Source of the DNA: Devosiaceae bacterium
GTDB taxonomy: Bacteria; Pseudomonadota; Alphaproteobacteria; Rhizobiales; Devosiaceae
Direction of reading: 5' to 3'
Length of the DNA stretch: 8,457 nucleotides
NCBI GenBank assembly: GCA_021648585.1
Contig: JAKISM010000107.1
Span: 1-8,457, forward strand
In this document: positions 1 through 5,515 of the stretch, piece by piece
Numbering within the stretch: the stretch's first letter is position 1
How the letters are laid out: each line of letters begins with the position of its first letter
The notes under the pieces: model-generated
Seen by the model: only the letters and a program-made list of their open reading frames with translations
What the model was told of the DNA's origin: nothing
The model's database searches: none
Made by a program: the position numbers and the translations under genes

Positions 1-156
1 TGCGGAATGCATTTGGCGCATATTTGGCTCGCCGATAACCATTTTCACTAGAGAATGTTCATCTTTTGCAGGCCAAAAAACCCCATTTGCCCAGATGATA
101 TGAATGAGGGCGATAATGGTAAGAATGAGGAAAATAATAATTGCGATAATGCTCAT
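1..156 (-). CDS. DUF3995-like small membrane protein, N-terminal part
   Basis: The gene begins at ATG 154-156 and runs off the left edge, leaving 52 codons with no stop. Residues 2-21 form a strongly hydrophobic helix rich in Ile and Leu. It is followed by HIIWANGVFWPAKDE and then an SLVKMVIG segment. A His-x-x-Trp at the end of helix 1 followed by a Trp-Pro...Asp-Glu loop is what I remember of DUF3995 integral membrane proteins, whose function is unknown. An AAAGG lies about nine bases before the ATG and could serve as ribosome binding site. It is one of three small membrane-associated genes on this strand. The family call rests on recalled motifs over a third or so of the protein; that it is a membrane protein is much safer. 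Confidence 0.6.
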   Translation of the reverse strand, partial: MSIIAIIIFLILTIIALIHIIWANGVFWPAKDEHSLVKMVIGEPNMRQMHSA

Positions 157-235
157 GCGATAATGCCTTTAAGGGGGTATTGTAAATTCAACTATGAGCA
201 GTGTTGACATAAATAATTAAGATAATCAACAAAAT

Positions 236-260
236 GCCCCCCATAGCTTATATGGGAGGC
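236..260 (-). terminator. Possible terminator hairpin after the NTF2-like gene
   Basis: GCCCCCCATA and TATGGGAGGC pair as a ten-position stem with one mismatch (239 against 257) around a GCTTA loop at 246-250. Read on the minus strand, the stem is followed by ATTTTGTTGATT, a weak T-rich tail. It sits about 30 bases past the stop of the minus-strand gene 290-730. The poor T-tract means it could instead be an mRNA-stabilising hairpin or an unrelated palindrome. Confidence 0.45.
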
Positions 261-289
261 ACAAACATGAAGGCATAAAATCACAAAAG

Positions 290-730
290 TTACCCTCCAA
301 GATTAAGACCTAATATAACCCAAATATCATTTTCTTTAACGAGTTGAAAAGAGATAGGAACAACAGTTCCCTCTGGGTCGGTTAATGTACCTTCAACCTT
401 ACCAATATTATTTTCTACACTTCGAGATGAAAAATTCTTCTCAGTAAAATTTGTTAGAATAGGATAGGACTTTACAAAAGCTCCATACTGTTCAAACGTT
501 GTATTCTGAATAAAAGCGCGAGAAGTTTCCGCATAAGCGGCTTCCATATTGCCAGCTTTTAGAGCGTCCAAATGACGGTTAATCGGATCCATAAGACCAG
601 ACGTTGCCCACATAGCGATAGTTACGATAACGATTATTACAGCCACACCGCTACCAACAATTTTGAGCCAAAGAGGAATAGGTTTTTTTGCTGGTGTAAC
701 TGTACCTGCTTGGTTTGAAGAATTGCTCAT
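290..730 (-). CDS. Membrane-anchored NTF2-like (DUF4864/DUF4878-type) protein
   Basis: This is a 146-residue protein of unknown function. A short polar N-terminus (1-18) precedes one hydrophobic helix at about 22-42. The rest is soluble and probably outside the membrane: an alpha segment MDPINRHLDALKAGNMEAAY (47-66), then F(V)KSYP near 85-90, and a strand-rich end with EGTLTDPEG and WVILGLNL. A helix with a 'K/RAGD-like turn plus AAY' followed by a beta sheet is typical of NTF2-like DUF4864/DUF4878 proteins; the exact family is a guess. I chose ATG 730 because GGAG lies six bases before it; upstream in-frame starts at 769 and 742 lack such a site and would add a polar tail. The upstream gene on the same strand ends at 887 behind its own terminator, so this gene is probably transcribed separately. 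Confidence 0.65.
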   Translation of the reverse strand: MSNSSNQAGTVTPAKKPIPLWLKIVGSGVAVIIVIVTIAMWATSGLMDPINRHLDALKAGNMEAAYAETSRAFIQNTTFEQYGAFVKSYPILTNFTEKNFSSRSVENNIGKVEGTLTDPEGTVVPISFQLVKENDIWVILGLNLGG

Positions 731-842
731 AATAAACTCCATTTTTATATTAAAACCACGAGTTTCCAATTAAGACCATAAGCCAAATCCCAATTGGTGA
801 CTCAATTGATAAACGTGATTGCTTACGCTAGAATGCTAGAGT

Positions 843-888
843 AAAAAACAAAATACTTCTTTGATAAATATCAATCGAAGGTTTTTTT
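843..888 (-). terminator. Rho-independent terminator, possibly bidirectional
   Basis: CTTC (856-859) pairs with GAAG (877-880) and TTGAT (861-865) with ATCAA (870-874), separated by a small internal loop and closed by an AAAT loop. On the minus strand the hairpin is followed by TATTTTGTTTTTT, a good U-tract, directly after the stop of the membrane-protein gene at 887. On the plus strand the same hairpin is followed by seven T (882-888), so it could stop transcription in both directions. Confidence 0.7.
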
Positions 889-1279
889 ATGATTTTCTTG
901 TTTTACGGCTTCTCAAAAACCCAATAATCGCAAGCACAGGGATAGTGCTGAAAATAATCCATTGCGGCATTGGCAATAAATCATTTAATCTTGTAATTCC
1001 ATAAAATATAAACAAACCCGCCCACAATAAATATTGCGCTGAGGTGATAATAATAATTGGCTTGCGATATTTTTCTTTTAGGGCGGCATGAAGCAAAGCA
1101 AGAGAGTTAATTAGCAATATTGTTGTTACTGCGTGCCAGATTACAAAAGTAATTGCTTTTAGATAAGCTGATAATTCGCTATCATTTATCGGATCCATAA
1201 TTTCAGGACCACCGCCAAATACGTGTAATCCTATTGTGAGAAAAGAAATAATAGCAGCTATTAAAATTGGAATGTTCAT
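887..1279 (-). CDS. Four-helix small membrane protein, unknown function
   Basis: The predicted 130-residue protein has four hydrophobic segments at about 3-20, 43-64, 73-93 and 104-122, and a basic tail (RSRKTRKS). Conserved-looking features are HVFGGG after helix 1, IWHA at the start of helix 2 and FYGITR after helix 3. I vaguely recall similar alphaproteobacterial hypothetical proteins but no named function. ATG 1279 is chosen because the first helix starts there; the frame stays open to 1444, but that extension reads through the GC-rich palindrome and into the insertion sequence, so it is not native. The ribosome binding site is weak (only AAAGAAAG well upstream). The IS30 element lies 73 bp upstream and no convincing promoter remains between them, so expression may have been altered by the insertion. 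Confidence 0.7.
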   Translation of the reverse strand: MNIPILIAAIISFLTIGLHVFGGGPEIMDPINDSELSAYLKAITFVIWHAVTTILLINSLALLHAALKEKYRKPIIIITSAQYLLWAGLFIFYGITRLNDLLPMPQWIIFSTIPVLAIIGFLRSRKTRKS

Positions 1280-1326
1280 TTTAGGTTTTCTTTCTTTGGT
1301 TGATGTGGTTATGTCACTTCCTTCTC

Positions 1327-1345
1327 CCTCCCCCTTGCGGGGAGG
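1327..1345. repeat. GC-rich REP-like palindrome beside the IS
   Basis: CCTCCCC (1327-1333) and GGGGAGG (1339-1345) form a perfect 7-bp stem around CTTGC. It stands out sharply from the AT-rich surroundings and resembles the short 'CTCCCC...GGGGAG' intergenic palindromes common in alphaproteobacterial genomes (remembered, not searched). It ends seven bases before the left inverted repeat of the IS30 element. There is no T-tract, so it is not an obvious terminator. Confidence 0.55.
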
Positions 1346-1352
1346 TGTGAGT

Positions 1353-1370
1353 TCACGTTTGAAGTGCAAC
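1353..1370 (+). repeat. Left terminal inverted repeat of the IS30 element
   Basis: The 18 bases TCACGTTTGAAGTGCAAC match the reverse complement of 2372-2389 exactly. The match stops on both sides at these limits when no gaps are allowed. Confidence 0.85.
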
Positions 1371-1390
1371 ACTGCTAAGGTGATTGTGCG

Positions 1391-2389
1391 ATGGGATATA
1401 TTTATGGCCAGCTCAGCCAAAAAGAGCGACTTAGGATTTATCATTATAGGCGTAACGGTTATTCGTTAAGGCGGATTTCTGCATGTTTGGGGCGATCTGC
1501 TAGCACTATTGGGCGTGAAATTGCTCGTAATTCCAAACCAAACGACCACTGGAATGGTGATTACTGCCCCGTTCGAGCCCAAAAATTAACAACACGTCGC
1601 CGACAAGTTGATAAATCACGCTTCAAACTTGTGCGCCAGCCTGACCTGCTTGCTATAGTCAGGAAACGCCTTGCGATGGGTTGGTCTCCTAAGCAAATAT
1701 CAGGTAGGCTAGCGCTTTTACATGGTGCGCCTGTAATTAGTCACGAGTCAATATATCGCTATATCTATTATCGACGTGAGCAAAAAGACTATTTATGTCG
1801 GCTGTTACCAAAAGCCCATTCTAGGCGCAGGCGGCGTAGTAAAACTCCAATGACACATTTCAAAATACCTTGGCGCATCAGCCTATCTAAGCGCCCAAAA
1901 CATATTAGCAATCGCACTCAATCTGGGCATTGGGAAATTGATATGATGCAATTCTCTAAGCCAACGCATAGTTTATTGATGCTGTGCGAACGAACTTCTC
2001 GTTTTGTTAGCATGAGCATACATACTGATAAAAAAGCCATCACAATTAAAAATGCTTTAATTAAGCAACTAAGTAAAGTTCCAGCATCCATGCGTCAATC
2101 TATGACGTTTGATAATGGATCTGAATTTTGGCTGCATAACGATGTTGCAAATACATTTAATATAAAAAGCTATTTCTGCGATCCTCATTCGCCTTGGCAA
2201 AAGGGGAGCGTAGAAAACGCTATTGGACGACTTAGGCGACATTTACCAAGAAAAACTAATATGGAGCAATTAAGCTCAGCAAAACTCAAAGGAATTATCG
2301 ATGATTATAACAACACACCAAGACAATGCCTTGACTTCCAAACACCAAACGAGGTCTATTCAAATAAAACCGTTGCACTTCAAACGTGA
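1391..2389 (+). CDS. IS30-family DDE transposase
   Basis: The 332-residue protein has the usual IS30 layout and length. An N-terminal helix-turn-helix region spans about 5-48 (GYSLRRISACLGRSASTIGREI), with a second DNA-binding part around 97-125 (GWSPKQISGRL, then SHESIYRYIY). An Arg-rich stretch lies at 144-150. The catalytic core follows: Asp184 in GHWEID, Asp241 in TFDNGSE and Glu275 in KGSVENAIGRLRR, giving the 33-residue spacing between second Asp and Glu expected for this family. It catalyses cutting and joining of the element's ends. AAGGTG lies eight bases before the ATG. The stop codon TGA is the last three bases of the right inverted repeat, so the end of the gene is also a transposase binding site. 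No frameshift or internal stop is present. Confidence 0.93.
   Translation: MGYIYGQLSQKERLRIYHYRRNGYSLRRISACLGRSASTIGREIARNSKPNDHWNGDYCPVRAQKLTTRRRQVDKSRFKLVRQPDLLAIVRKRLAMGWSPKQISGRLALLHGAPVISHESIYRYIYYRREQKDYLCRLLPKAHSRRRRRSKTPMTHFKIPWRISLSKRPKHISNRTQSGHWEIDMMQFSKPTHSLLMLCERTSRFVSMSIHTDKKAITIKNALIKQLSKVPASMRQSMTFDNGSEFWLHNDVANTFNIKSYFCDPHSPWQKGSVENAIGRLRRHLPRKTNMEQLSSAKLKGIIDDYNNTPRQCLDFQTPNEVYSNKTVALQT
2372..2389 (-). repeat. Right terminal inverted repeat of the IS30 element
   Basis: The 18 bases GTTGCACTTCAAACGTGA are the exact reverse complement of the left end. They also encode the last five residues and the stop codon of the transposase. Confidence 0.85.
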
Positions 2390-2428
2390 CTCCGCACAGT
2401 ACCACCCTACGCAACACTAGCATGGAAA

Positions 2429-2489
2429 AAGAATAAACGGCGGGGGTGTCGGGGTCGGGAGCAAAGCGACCAACGGCGACAAGAATAAA
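2429..2489. repeat. GC-rich 43-bp block flanked by 9-bp direct repeats
   Basis: AAGAATAAA occurs at 2429-2437 and again at 2481-2489, exactly bracketing a GC-rich block (2438-2480) in otherwise A-rich DNA. The block can fold: GGTCG (2453-2457) with CGACC (2467-2471), and outside it GTCG (2448-2451) with CGAC (2477-2480). The arrangement looks like a tiny palindromic element inserted with a 9-bp target duplication, or a REP-like unit. It lies between the IS30 element and the end of the YHS gene, so on the minus strand it would also be in that gene's 3' untranslated region. Confidence 0.5.
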
Positions 2490-2498
2490 AGAAAACAA

Positions 2499-2966
2499 TT
2501 ACTTCAAAACATCAGGCCAATTCTCATCAGCTTTTTCAATATTCTTTTCAATATCCTTGCGCCAGCGTTTGCGAACACTAAGCGAGAAATTCAGATATAA
2601 TTTATCTTCATAAATTGTCCAAGCTTCTGGCACTGTTGGCGCTGTGTAGCCACGACTAACTGCAAAAGCACAATATCCACCATATTGCGGGGCGTATTTT
2701 TCAGGATTTTCCATAAACAGAGATTTATTTTCATCACTAGAAAAAAACCAAACCGCAGAACTCCATTTAAAGCTATATTGCTCAACCCCTTCAACTGGCA
2801 TACCTTGAGTAAAATATGCTACCGAGTCAAAACCATTTATTGCAATACCTGTCTTTTCATCCTTAAAGATTTCTGCTTTGGCTGCAAAAACAGCGATTGG
2901 GGTTAATATCGAACCAGCAACCAAAAGAGAGACAGAACCTGCTAATAATATTCTACGTGAAACCAT
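2499..2966 (-). CDS. Exported YHS-domain protein
   Basis: The 155-residue protein begins with MVSRRILLAG and a hydrophobic stretch to about residue 28, with a plausible cleavage in VFAAKA (28-31), so it should be exported to the periplasm. SRR at 3-5 followed by ILL resembles a twin-arginine signal; Sec export is equally possible. The mature part matches YHS-domain proteins: INGFDSVAYF (43-52), KWSSAVWFFSS (67-77), NPEKYAPQYGGYCAFAVSRG (87-106) and a C-terminal YLNFS...RWRKD segment. YHS domains are often linked to metal binding. Some relatives carry selenocysteine; here the GGYC cysteine (99) is an ordinary TGT codon. ATG 2966 is chosen because GGAG lies seven bases upstream and the signal peptide starts there; an extension to 3032 has no such support. 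The precise role is unknown. Confidence 0.85.
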   Translation of the reverse strand: MVSRRILLAGSVSLLVAGSILTPIAVFAAKAEIFKDEKTGIAINGFDSVAYFTQGMPVEGVEQYSFKWSSAVWFFSSDENKSLFMENPEKYAPQYGGYCAFAVSRGYTAPTVPEAWTIYEDKLYLNFSLSVRKRWRKDIEKNIEKADENWPDVLK

Positions 2967-2989
2967 GATTTTTCTCCAATGTTTTTTGC

Positions 2990-3017
2990 ATTCTATAAAA
3001 AAACTAAAAGTAAGCAA
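2990..3017 (-). promoter_or_regulatory. Possible sigma70-type promoter of the YHS gene
   Basis: On the minus strand TTGCTT (3012-3017) and TAGAAT (2990-2995) are separated by 16 bases and lie just upstream of the chosen start at 2966. The -10 match is good and the -35 fair. The surrounding DNA is AT-rich, so chance matches are not rare. Confidence 0.4.
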
Positions 3018-3054
3018 ATCACCAAAATTCAAATTAGCGTGAATAGCGCATTAT

Positions 3055-3573
3055 CTAACCATGCTCAAATTGTACTAAATCTAGACTTTCCCCATGTAAC
3101 TTAACCGCTGCTTTTTTAATGCCAGTTTCTTGAAATCCGCATTTTTCTAATGTTCTAATTGAAGCTGGGTTATTGCAACTTGTTTGTGCAATCACAACGG
3201 TAATTTCAAGTGACTCTTTAACTTTAGGCAAAAGCTGTTTTATCATTTTGGCAGCAATATTATTACCCGTAAAATTTTTTGCGATTCGAAAACCCAACTC
3301 AGCAGAATTTATATTTATACGAGAAAAGTTTATTCTACCAATCACTTTGTCATCTGCAAAAACCAGATAATATGCGCCTTCTCCTGCTGTCATTTCATCA
3401 ACTAAAACTTTTATAGCCTCGTTGATGCCGTTAGGCGTTAGATAAGACGCATTGCGTGCAGGGACAAATTGTTCAAACCACTTTTTGTTATCCAGTTCAA
3501 AATCTAAAAGTATATCTTTGTTTTGAAAAGAAACTAGCTTTAACAAAATGTTTTGCTCAATTATTTGACACAC
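3055..3573 (-). CDS. GNAT-family N-acetyltransferase, RimJ/RimL-like
   Basis: The 172-residue protein has the GNAT order of elements. A central strand VFADDKVIGRINFSRI (71-86) leads into the acetyl-CoA site region ELGFRIAKNFTGNNIAAKMI (92-111), and later NNPASIRTLEKCGFQETG (134-151), the typical RimJ/RimL motif of a helix followed by GF. It should transfer an acetyl group from acetyl-CoA to an amine; the substrate cannot be told. In the usual G-x-G-x-A/G pyrophosphate loop the second glycine appears replaced (TGNNIA), so cofactor binding may be weaker or slightly different. Translation appears to start at GTG 3571-3573 with only a weak GGA upstream; no ATG sits nearby in frame. It lies 41 bp after the exported 400-residue protein on the same strand and may be co-transcribed with it. 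Confidence 0.82.
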   Translation of the reverse strand: MCQIIEQNILLKLVSFQNKDILLDFELDNKKWFEQFVPARNASYLTPNGINEAIKVLVDEMTAGEGAYYLVFADDKVIGRINFSRININSAELGFRIAKNFTGNNIAAKMIKQLLPKVKESLEITVVIAQTSCNNPASIRTLEKCGFQETGIKKAAVKLHGESLDLVQFEHG

Positions 3574-3614
3574 TTAACTATCCAATCAAAAACTATATTG
3601 TGCTGAGATTGCTT

Positions 3615-4817
3615 TTAATTAAACCAAAGTGAAAACAACATTCCTTGCCCACCAGTTAGCTGAGAAAAACTACGCCAAGAACGCATATTGGTAACTTTTC
3701 CAGTTTCAAGATATGGCGCAATTGCTGCGCCATGAAGCATAAGTATTATATCAAATTCACCCGGATCACTCATCAATTTCGCAAAATTAATTCCAACGCC
3801 AGTTTCTGAAGCATTACCAGTACCAATGCGCCAATGCGGAATTAAAACCCTACCCTCAAGCACATCAGATATTTCAAGCAATACTGCCTGCCACGCCTCA
3901 GCCATTTCCAAAGTAACAGACATACCAAATGCCGAAACCTGGTTTGGGTTTGGCAACCATTCATTTTCATCATCTTTTTCAAGCATTACCAACCGCCAGA
4001 AATCTTGATTATGCGAAATCATTTTTTTGAAATGGGCTAATGCGGCACGGGTACGTTTTTTATCTGGTATTCCATCAAGTGTCTTAACTATTACCGCAAT
4101 AGAATCAACCATCTCATCTTCGCCCAATATTGGATCGCCCCTTATCGCCCCCATTTCTGCCATTAGAGCACGCCCCTCGCTAATAGTTCTGATTGCAGGG
4201 GTTGGATCTACAGCAAGCACCATCTCGGCCATACCAGAAAGCACATGCACATAGGCAGCTAACCAGTCTGCATCAGCTTTATCAAAGCGTATAATAGTTG
4301 ATTTATTTTCATTATTCGCAAATGCAGGAAGTTCATTAAGTTGGCTAGTGAAATTCTCATTTTCATCTCGTTTTCCATTTTTATTTATGTCAAACCACAG
4401 ATCTGCAATATCAACTTCAATCGAAAAATCATTCCCTACTGTTTTATCAAGGACATTTGATGCTTTCTCTAAACGCTTAAGCGCTCCTTTTAGCGCAATC
4501 TCAATAAATGCTGGATCAAACACCGCATCAGGATTATATTGTAGTTGAGCCCGCCCACCTGGAACTAAAGGCAATTCCCCCGAATAATTATCATAGCGCA
4601 CCTGCAAAATAAACTCGATAGCACTAAGAGCTTCTACGCCACCTAAAAGAAACTGATTCTCAGGAGTTTTTGGTTGGGTTTGCAACCAATCTATTGCACC
4701 AGAAAACCCTTGTTTAGCTAAAACTTCTGAGAATGAATTATTATTTTGCGCTAATGCACCGCCAGTAAAAACAAGTAACCAGATAAATATTACAAGTCTA
4801 GAAAGTATATTTTTCAT
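3615..4817 (-). CDS. Exported protein of unknown function with one EF-hand-like loop
   Basis: The 400-residue protein begins with a clear Sec signal peptide (1-23): positive start MKNILSR, hydrophobic core, and cleavage after ALA before QNNN. I do not recognise a characterised family, though I recall similar alphaproteobacterial hypotheticals. Residues 143-154 read D-x-N-x-N-G-x-R-D-x-x-E, matching a calcium-binding EF-hand loop with acidic or amide ligands at positions 1, 3, 5, 9 and 12; only one loop is seen, as in dockerin-like or extracellular calcium sites. Much of the rest looks helical (e.g. 184-226 and 254-280). The end is Gly- and aromatic-rich (MRSWRSFSQLTGGQGMLFSLWF). AGGA lies seven bases before the ATG. 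It follows yqeY by 44 bp on the same strand, so it may share that promoter. Function is not inferable. Confidence 0.75.
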   Translation of the reverse strand: MKNILSRLVIFIWLLVFTGGALAQNNNSFSEVLAKQGFSGAIDWLQTQPKTPENQFLLGGVEALSAIEFILQVRYDNYSGELPLVPGGRAQLQYNPDAVFDPAFIEIALKGALKRLEKASNVLDKTVGNDFSIEVDIADLWFDINKNGKRDENENFTSQLNELPAFANNENKSTIIRFDKADADWLAAYVHVLSGMAEMVLAVDPTPAIRTISEGRALMAEMGAIRGDPILGEDEMVDSIAVIVKTLDGIPDKKRTRAALAHFKKMISHNQDFWRLVMLEKDDENEWLPNPNQVSAFGMSVTLEMAEAWQAVLLEISDVLEGRVLIPHWRIGTGNASETGVGINFAKLMSDPGEFDIILMLHGAAIAPYLETGKVTNMRSWRSFSQLTGGQGMLFSLWFN

Positions 4818-4861
4818 TATTCAATCCTTAATATTATATATTTTTATACATTTTTAATAAC

Positions 4862-5314
4862 CTAACCCCCAAGCTTTCCCTTCACCACTTTCGATGCTTC
4901 ACCAAAATCTATCCGCCCCGGAAATTTGCCCTTAAGCACGCCAACCACCTTGCCCATATCACGTAAGCTTTGTGCGCCCGTTTGCTCAATCGCCAAATCA
5001 ATTTCTTTAGCGACTTCTGCTTCGCCCAAAGGTTGCGGTAAATAATCTTTTATGATTGCAACTTCATCACGCTCTTGCTGCTCCAAATCATCTCGCCCTG
5101 CTTTGGCGTATATTTCAATAGATTCATCTCTTTGCTTAATCATTTTTTGCAATAGAGTAAGAATATCAGCGTCCGCTATTGGCTCTTTGCCCTTGCCCCT
5201 TGCATCAATATCACGATCTTTAATAGCGGCATTTATTAGCCGTAAAGTTGCCGAGCGGCGTTTGTCTTTTGCCTTGATTGATTTCACTAAATCAGCGTGT
5301 AATTGTTCGCGCAT
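4862..5314 (-). CDS. yqeY: GatB/YqeY domain-containing protein
   Basis: The 150-residue product fits the YqeY family in length and sequence. It opens with MREQLHADLVKSIKAKDKRR, followed by the signature LRLINAAIKDRDIDARG (24-40) and the KMIKQRDESIEIYAKAGRDDL region (57-77). EVAIIKDYLPQPL (84-96) leads to a C-terminal domain with DMGKVVGVLKGKFPGRIDF (119-137) and a KLGG end. The domain is shared with the tail of GatB, a tRNA-dependent amidotransferase subunit; YqeY itself probably binds tRNA, but its role is not settled. ATG 5314 is preferred because GGA lies seven bases upstream. ATG 5320 is possible. The longer frame from TTG 5374 is unlikely, as it starts inside the -35 box of a good promoter. 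It is divergent from carA. Confidence 0.92.
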   Translation of the reverse strand: MREQLHADLVKSIKAKDKRRSATLRLINAAIKDRDIDARGKGKEPIADADILTLLQKMIKQRDESIEIYAKAGRDDLEQQERDEVAIIKDYLPQPLGEAEVAKEIDLAIEQTGAQSLRDMGKVVGVLKGKFPGRIDFGEASKVVKGKLGG

Positions 5315-5345
5315 TTTCATTTCCAAATTGGTTAAATCAGACCTT

Positions 5346-5374
5346 AATATATCAATATCTTTTGCCTTTGCCAA
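5346..5374 (-). promoter_or_regulatory. Sigma70-type promoter of yqeY
   Basis: On the minus strand TTGGCA (5369-5374) and TATATT (5346-5351) are spaced by exactly 17 bases. Transcription would start near 5339, leaving a leader of about 25 bases before ATG 5314. Its position supports the short form of YqeY. Confidence 0.6.
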
Positions 5375-5435
5375 GATTTCTGCTAATAACTTTTTAAGCG
5401 ATTGTTTTTATTGGTTTTAATTTATTGTCTGCTTG

Positions 5436-5464
5436 TTGACCAAATATCTTTCTTGCAATATTCT
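5436..5464 (+). promoter_or_regulatory. Sigma70-type promoter of carA
   Basis: TTGACC (5436-5441) and TATTCT (5459-5464) are spaced by 17 bases, matching the consensus at five of six and four of six positions. The expected transcription start is near 5471, giving a leader of about 45 bases before carA. The -10 box overlaps the left arm of the inverted repeat at 5461-5490. Confidence 0.6.
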
Positions 5465-5490
5465 CGCAAAAATTCACATTCCTGCGAGAA
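5461..5490. promoter_or_regulatory. Inverted repeat over the carA -10 box and start point, operator-like
   Basis: TTCTCGCA (5461-5468) and TGCGAGAA (5483-5490) are perfect inverted copies separated by 14 bases. A third TCGCA lies at 5495-5499. The left arm covers part of the -10 box and the right arm lies just past the expected start point, the usual place for a repressor site. Arm centres are 22 bases apart, about two helical turns, which suits a dimeric protein. The regulator is unknown. Confidence 0.45.
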
Positions 5491-5504
5491 CATTTCGCAA
5501 ATTT

Positions 5505-5510
5505 AGGAGA
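5505..5510 (+). promoter_or_regulatory. Ribosome binding site of carA
   Basis: AGGAGA lies five bases before ATG 5516. It is one of the strongest Shine-Dalgarno matches in the window and fixes the start of carA. Confidence 0.8.
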
Positions 5511-5515
5511 TAGAA

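Larger units (their letters stand above)
1353..2389 (+). mobile_element. IS30-family insertion sequence, complete-looking
   Basis: The element is about 1,037 bp and carries one IS30-type transposase. Its ends are perfect 18-bp inverted repeats: TCACGTTTGAAGTGCAAC at 1353-1370 and its complement at 2372-2389. The resemblance may extend outward with gaps (GAGT-type bases just outside both ends), so the true tips could lie one to several bases further out. No clear 2-3 bp target duplication is visible at any offset I tried, which suggests an old insertion, a rearrangement, or imprecise end placement. It sits in an intergenic region between two minus-strand genes and next to GC-rich palindromic DNA; several IS30-family members prefer palindromic targets (known of the family). 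Size, intact reading frame and both ends suggest it could still be active. Confidence 0.85.

Noticed and set aside
204..209. Perfect TTGACA, a possible -35 box on the plus strand
   Set aside because: No acceptable -10 box lies 15-19 bases downstream (CAACAA at 17); the GATAAT nearby is only 11 bases away, and no plus-strand gene follows.
571..1200. The string ATCGGATCCATAA and the peptide MDPIN occur in both gene 290-730 and gene 887-1279
   Set aside because: Similarity is limited to about 13 bases; the proteins around it are unrelated in topology, so coincidence is more likely than duplication.
1236..1469. Plus-strand open frame of 77 codons crossing the IS left end
   Set aside because: It is antisense to a real gene and crosses the palindrome and inverted repeat before entering the transposase in the wrong frame.
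2373..2401. Outward TTGCAC in the IS right end with ACAGTA 17 bases later as a possible outward promoter
   Set aside because: The -10 match is poor and the next gene is on the opposite strand, so there is nothing for it to drive. The left end has no -10 at all.
1366..2418. GCAACACT found inside the IS left end (1366-1373) and again outside its right end (2411-2418)
   Set aside because: Eight bases without further similarity; not enough to call a remnant of a second IS copy.
2295..2498. Minus-strand open frame of 67 codons spanning the IS right end and the GC-rich block
   Set aside because: It reads through the inverted repeat and the palindromic block; nothing supports a start, and the protein-like stretch RFAPDPDTP is just the translated GC-rich repeat.
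5052..5420. 122-codon plus-strand frame opposite yqeY
   Set aside because: It is an antisense shadow of a well-supported YqeY reading frame, rich in Ser and Arg as such shadows are, with no ribosome binding site.
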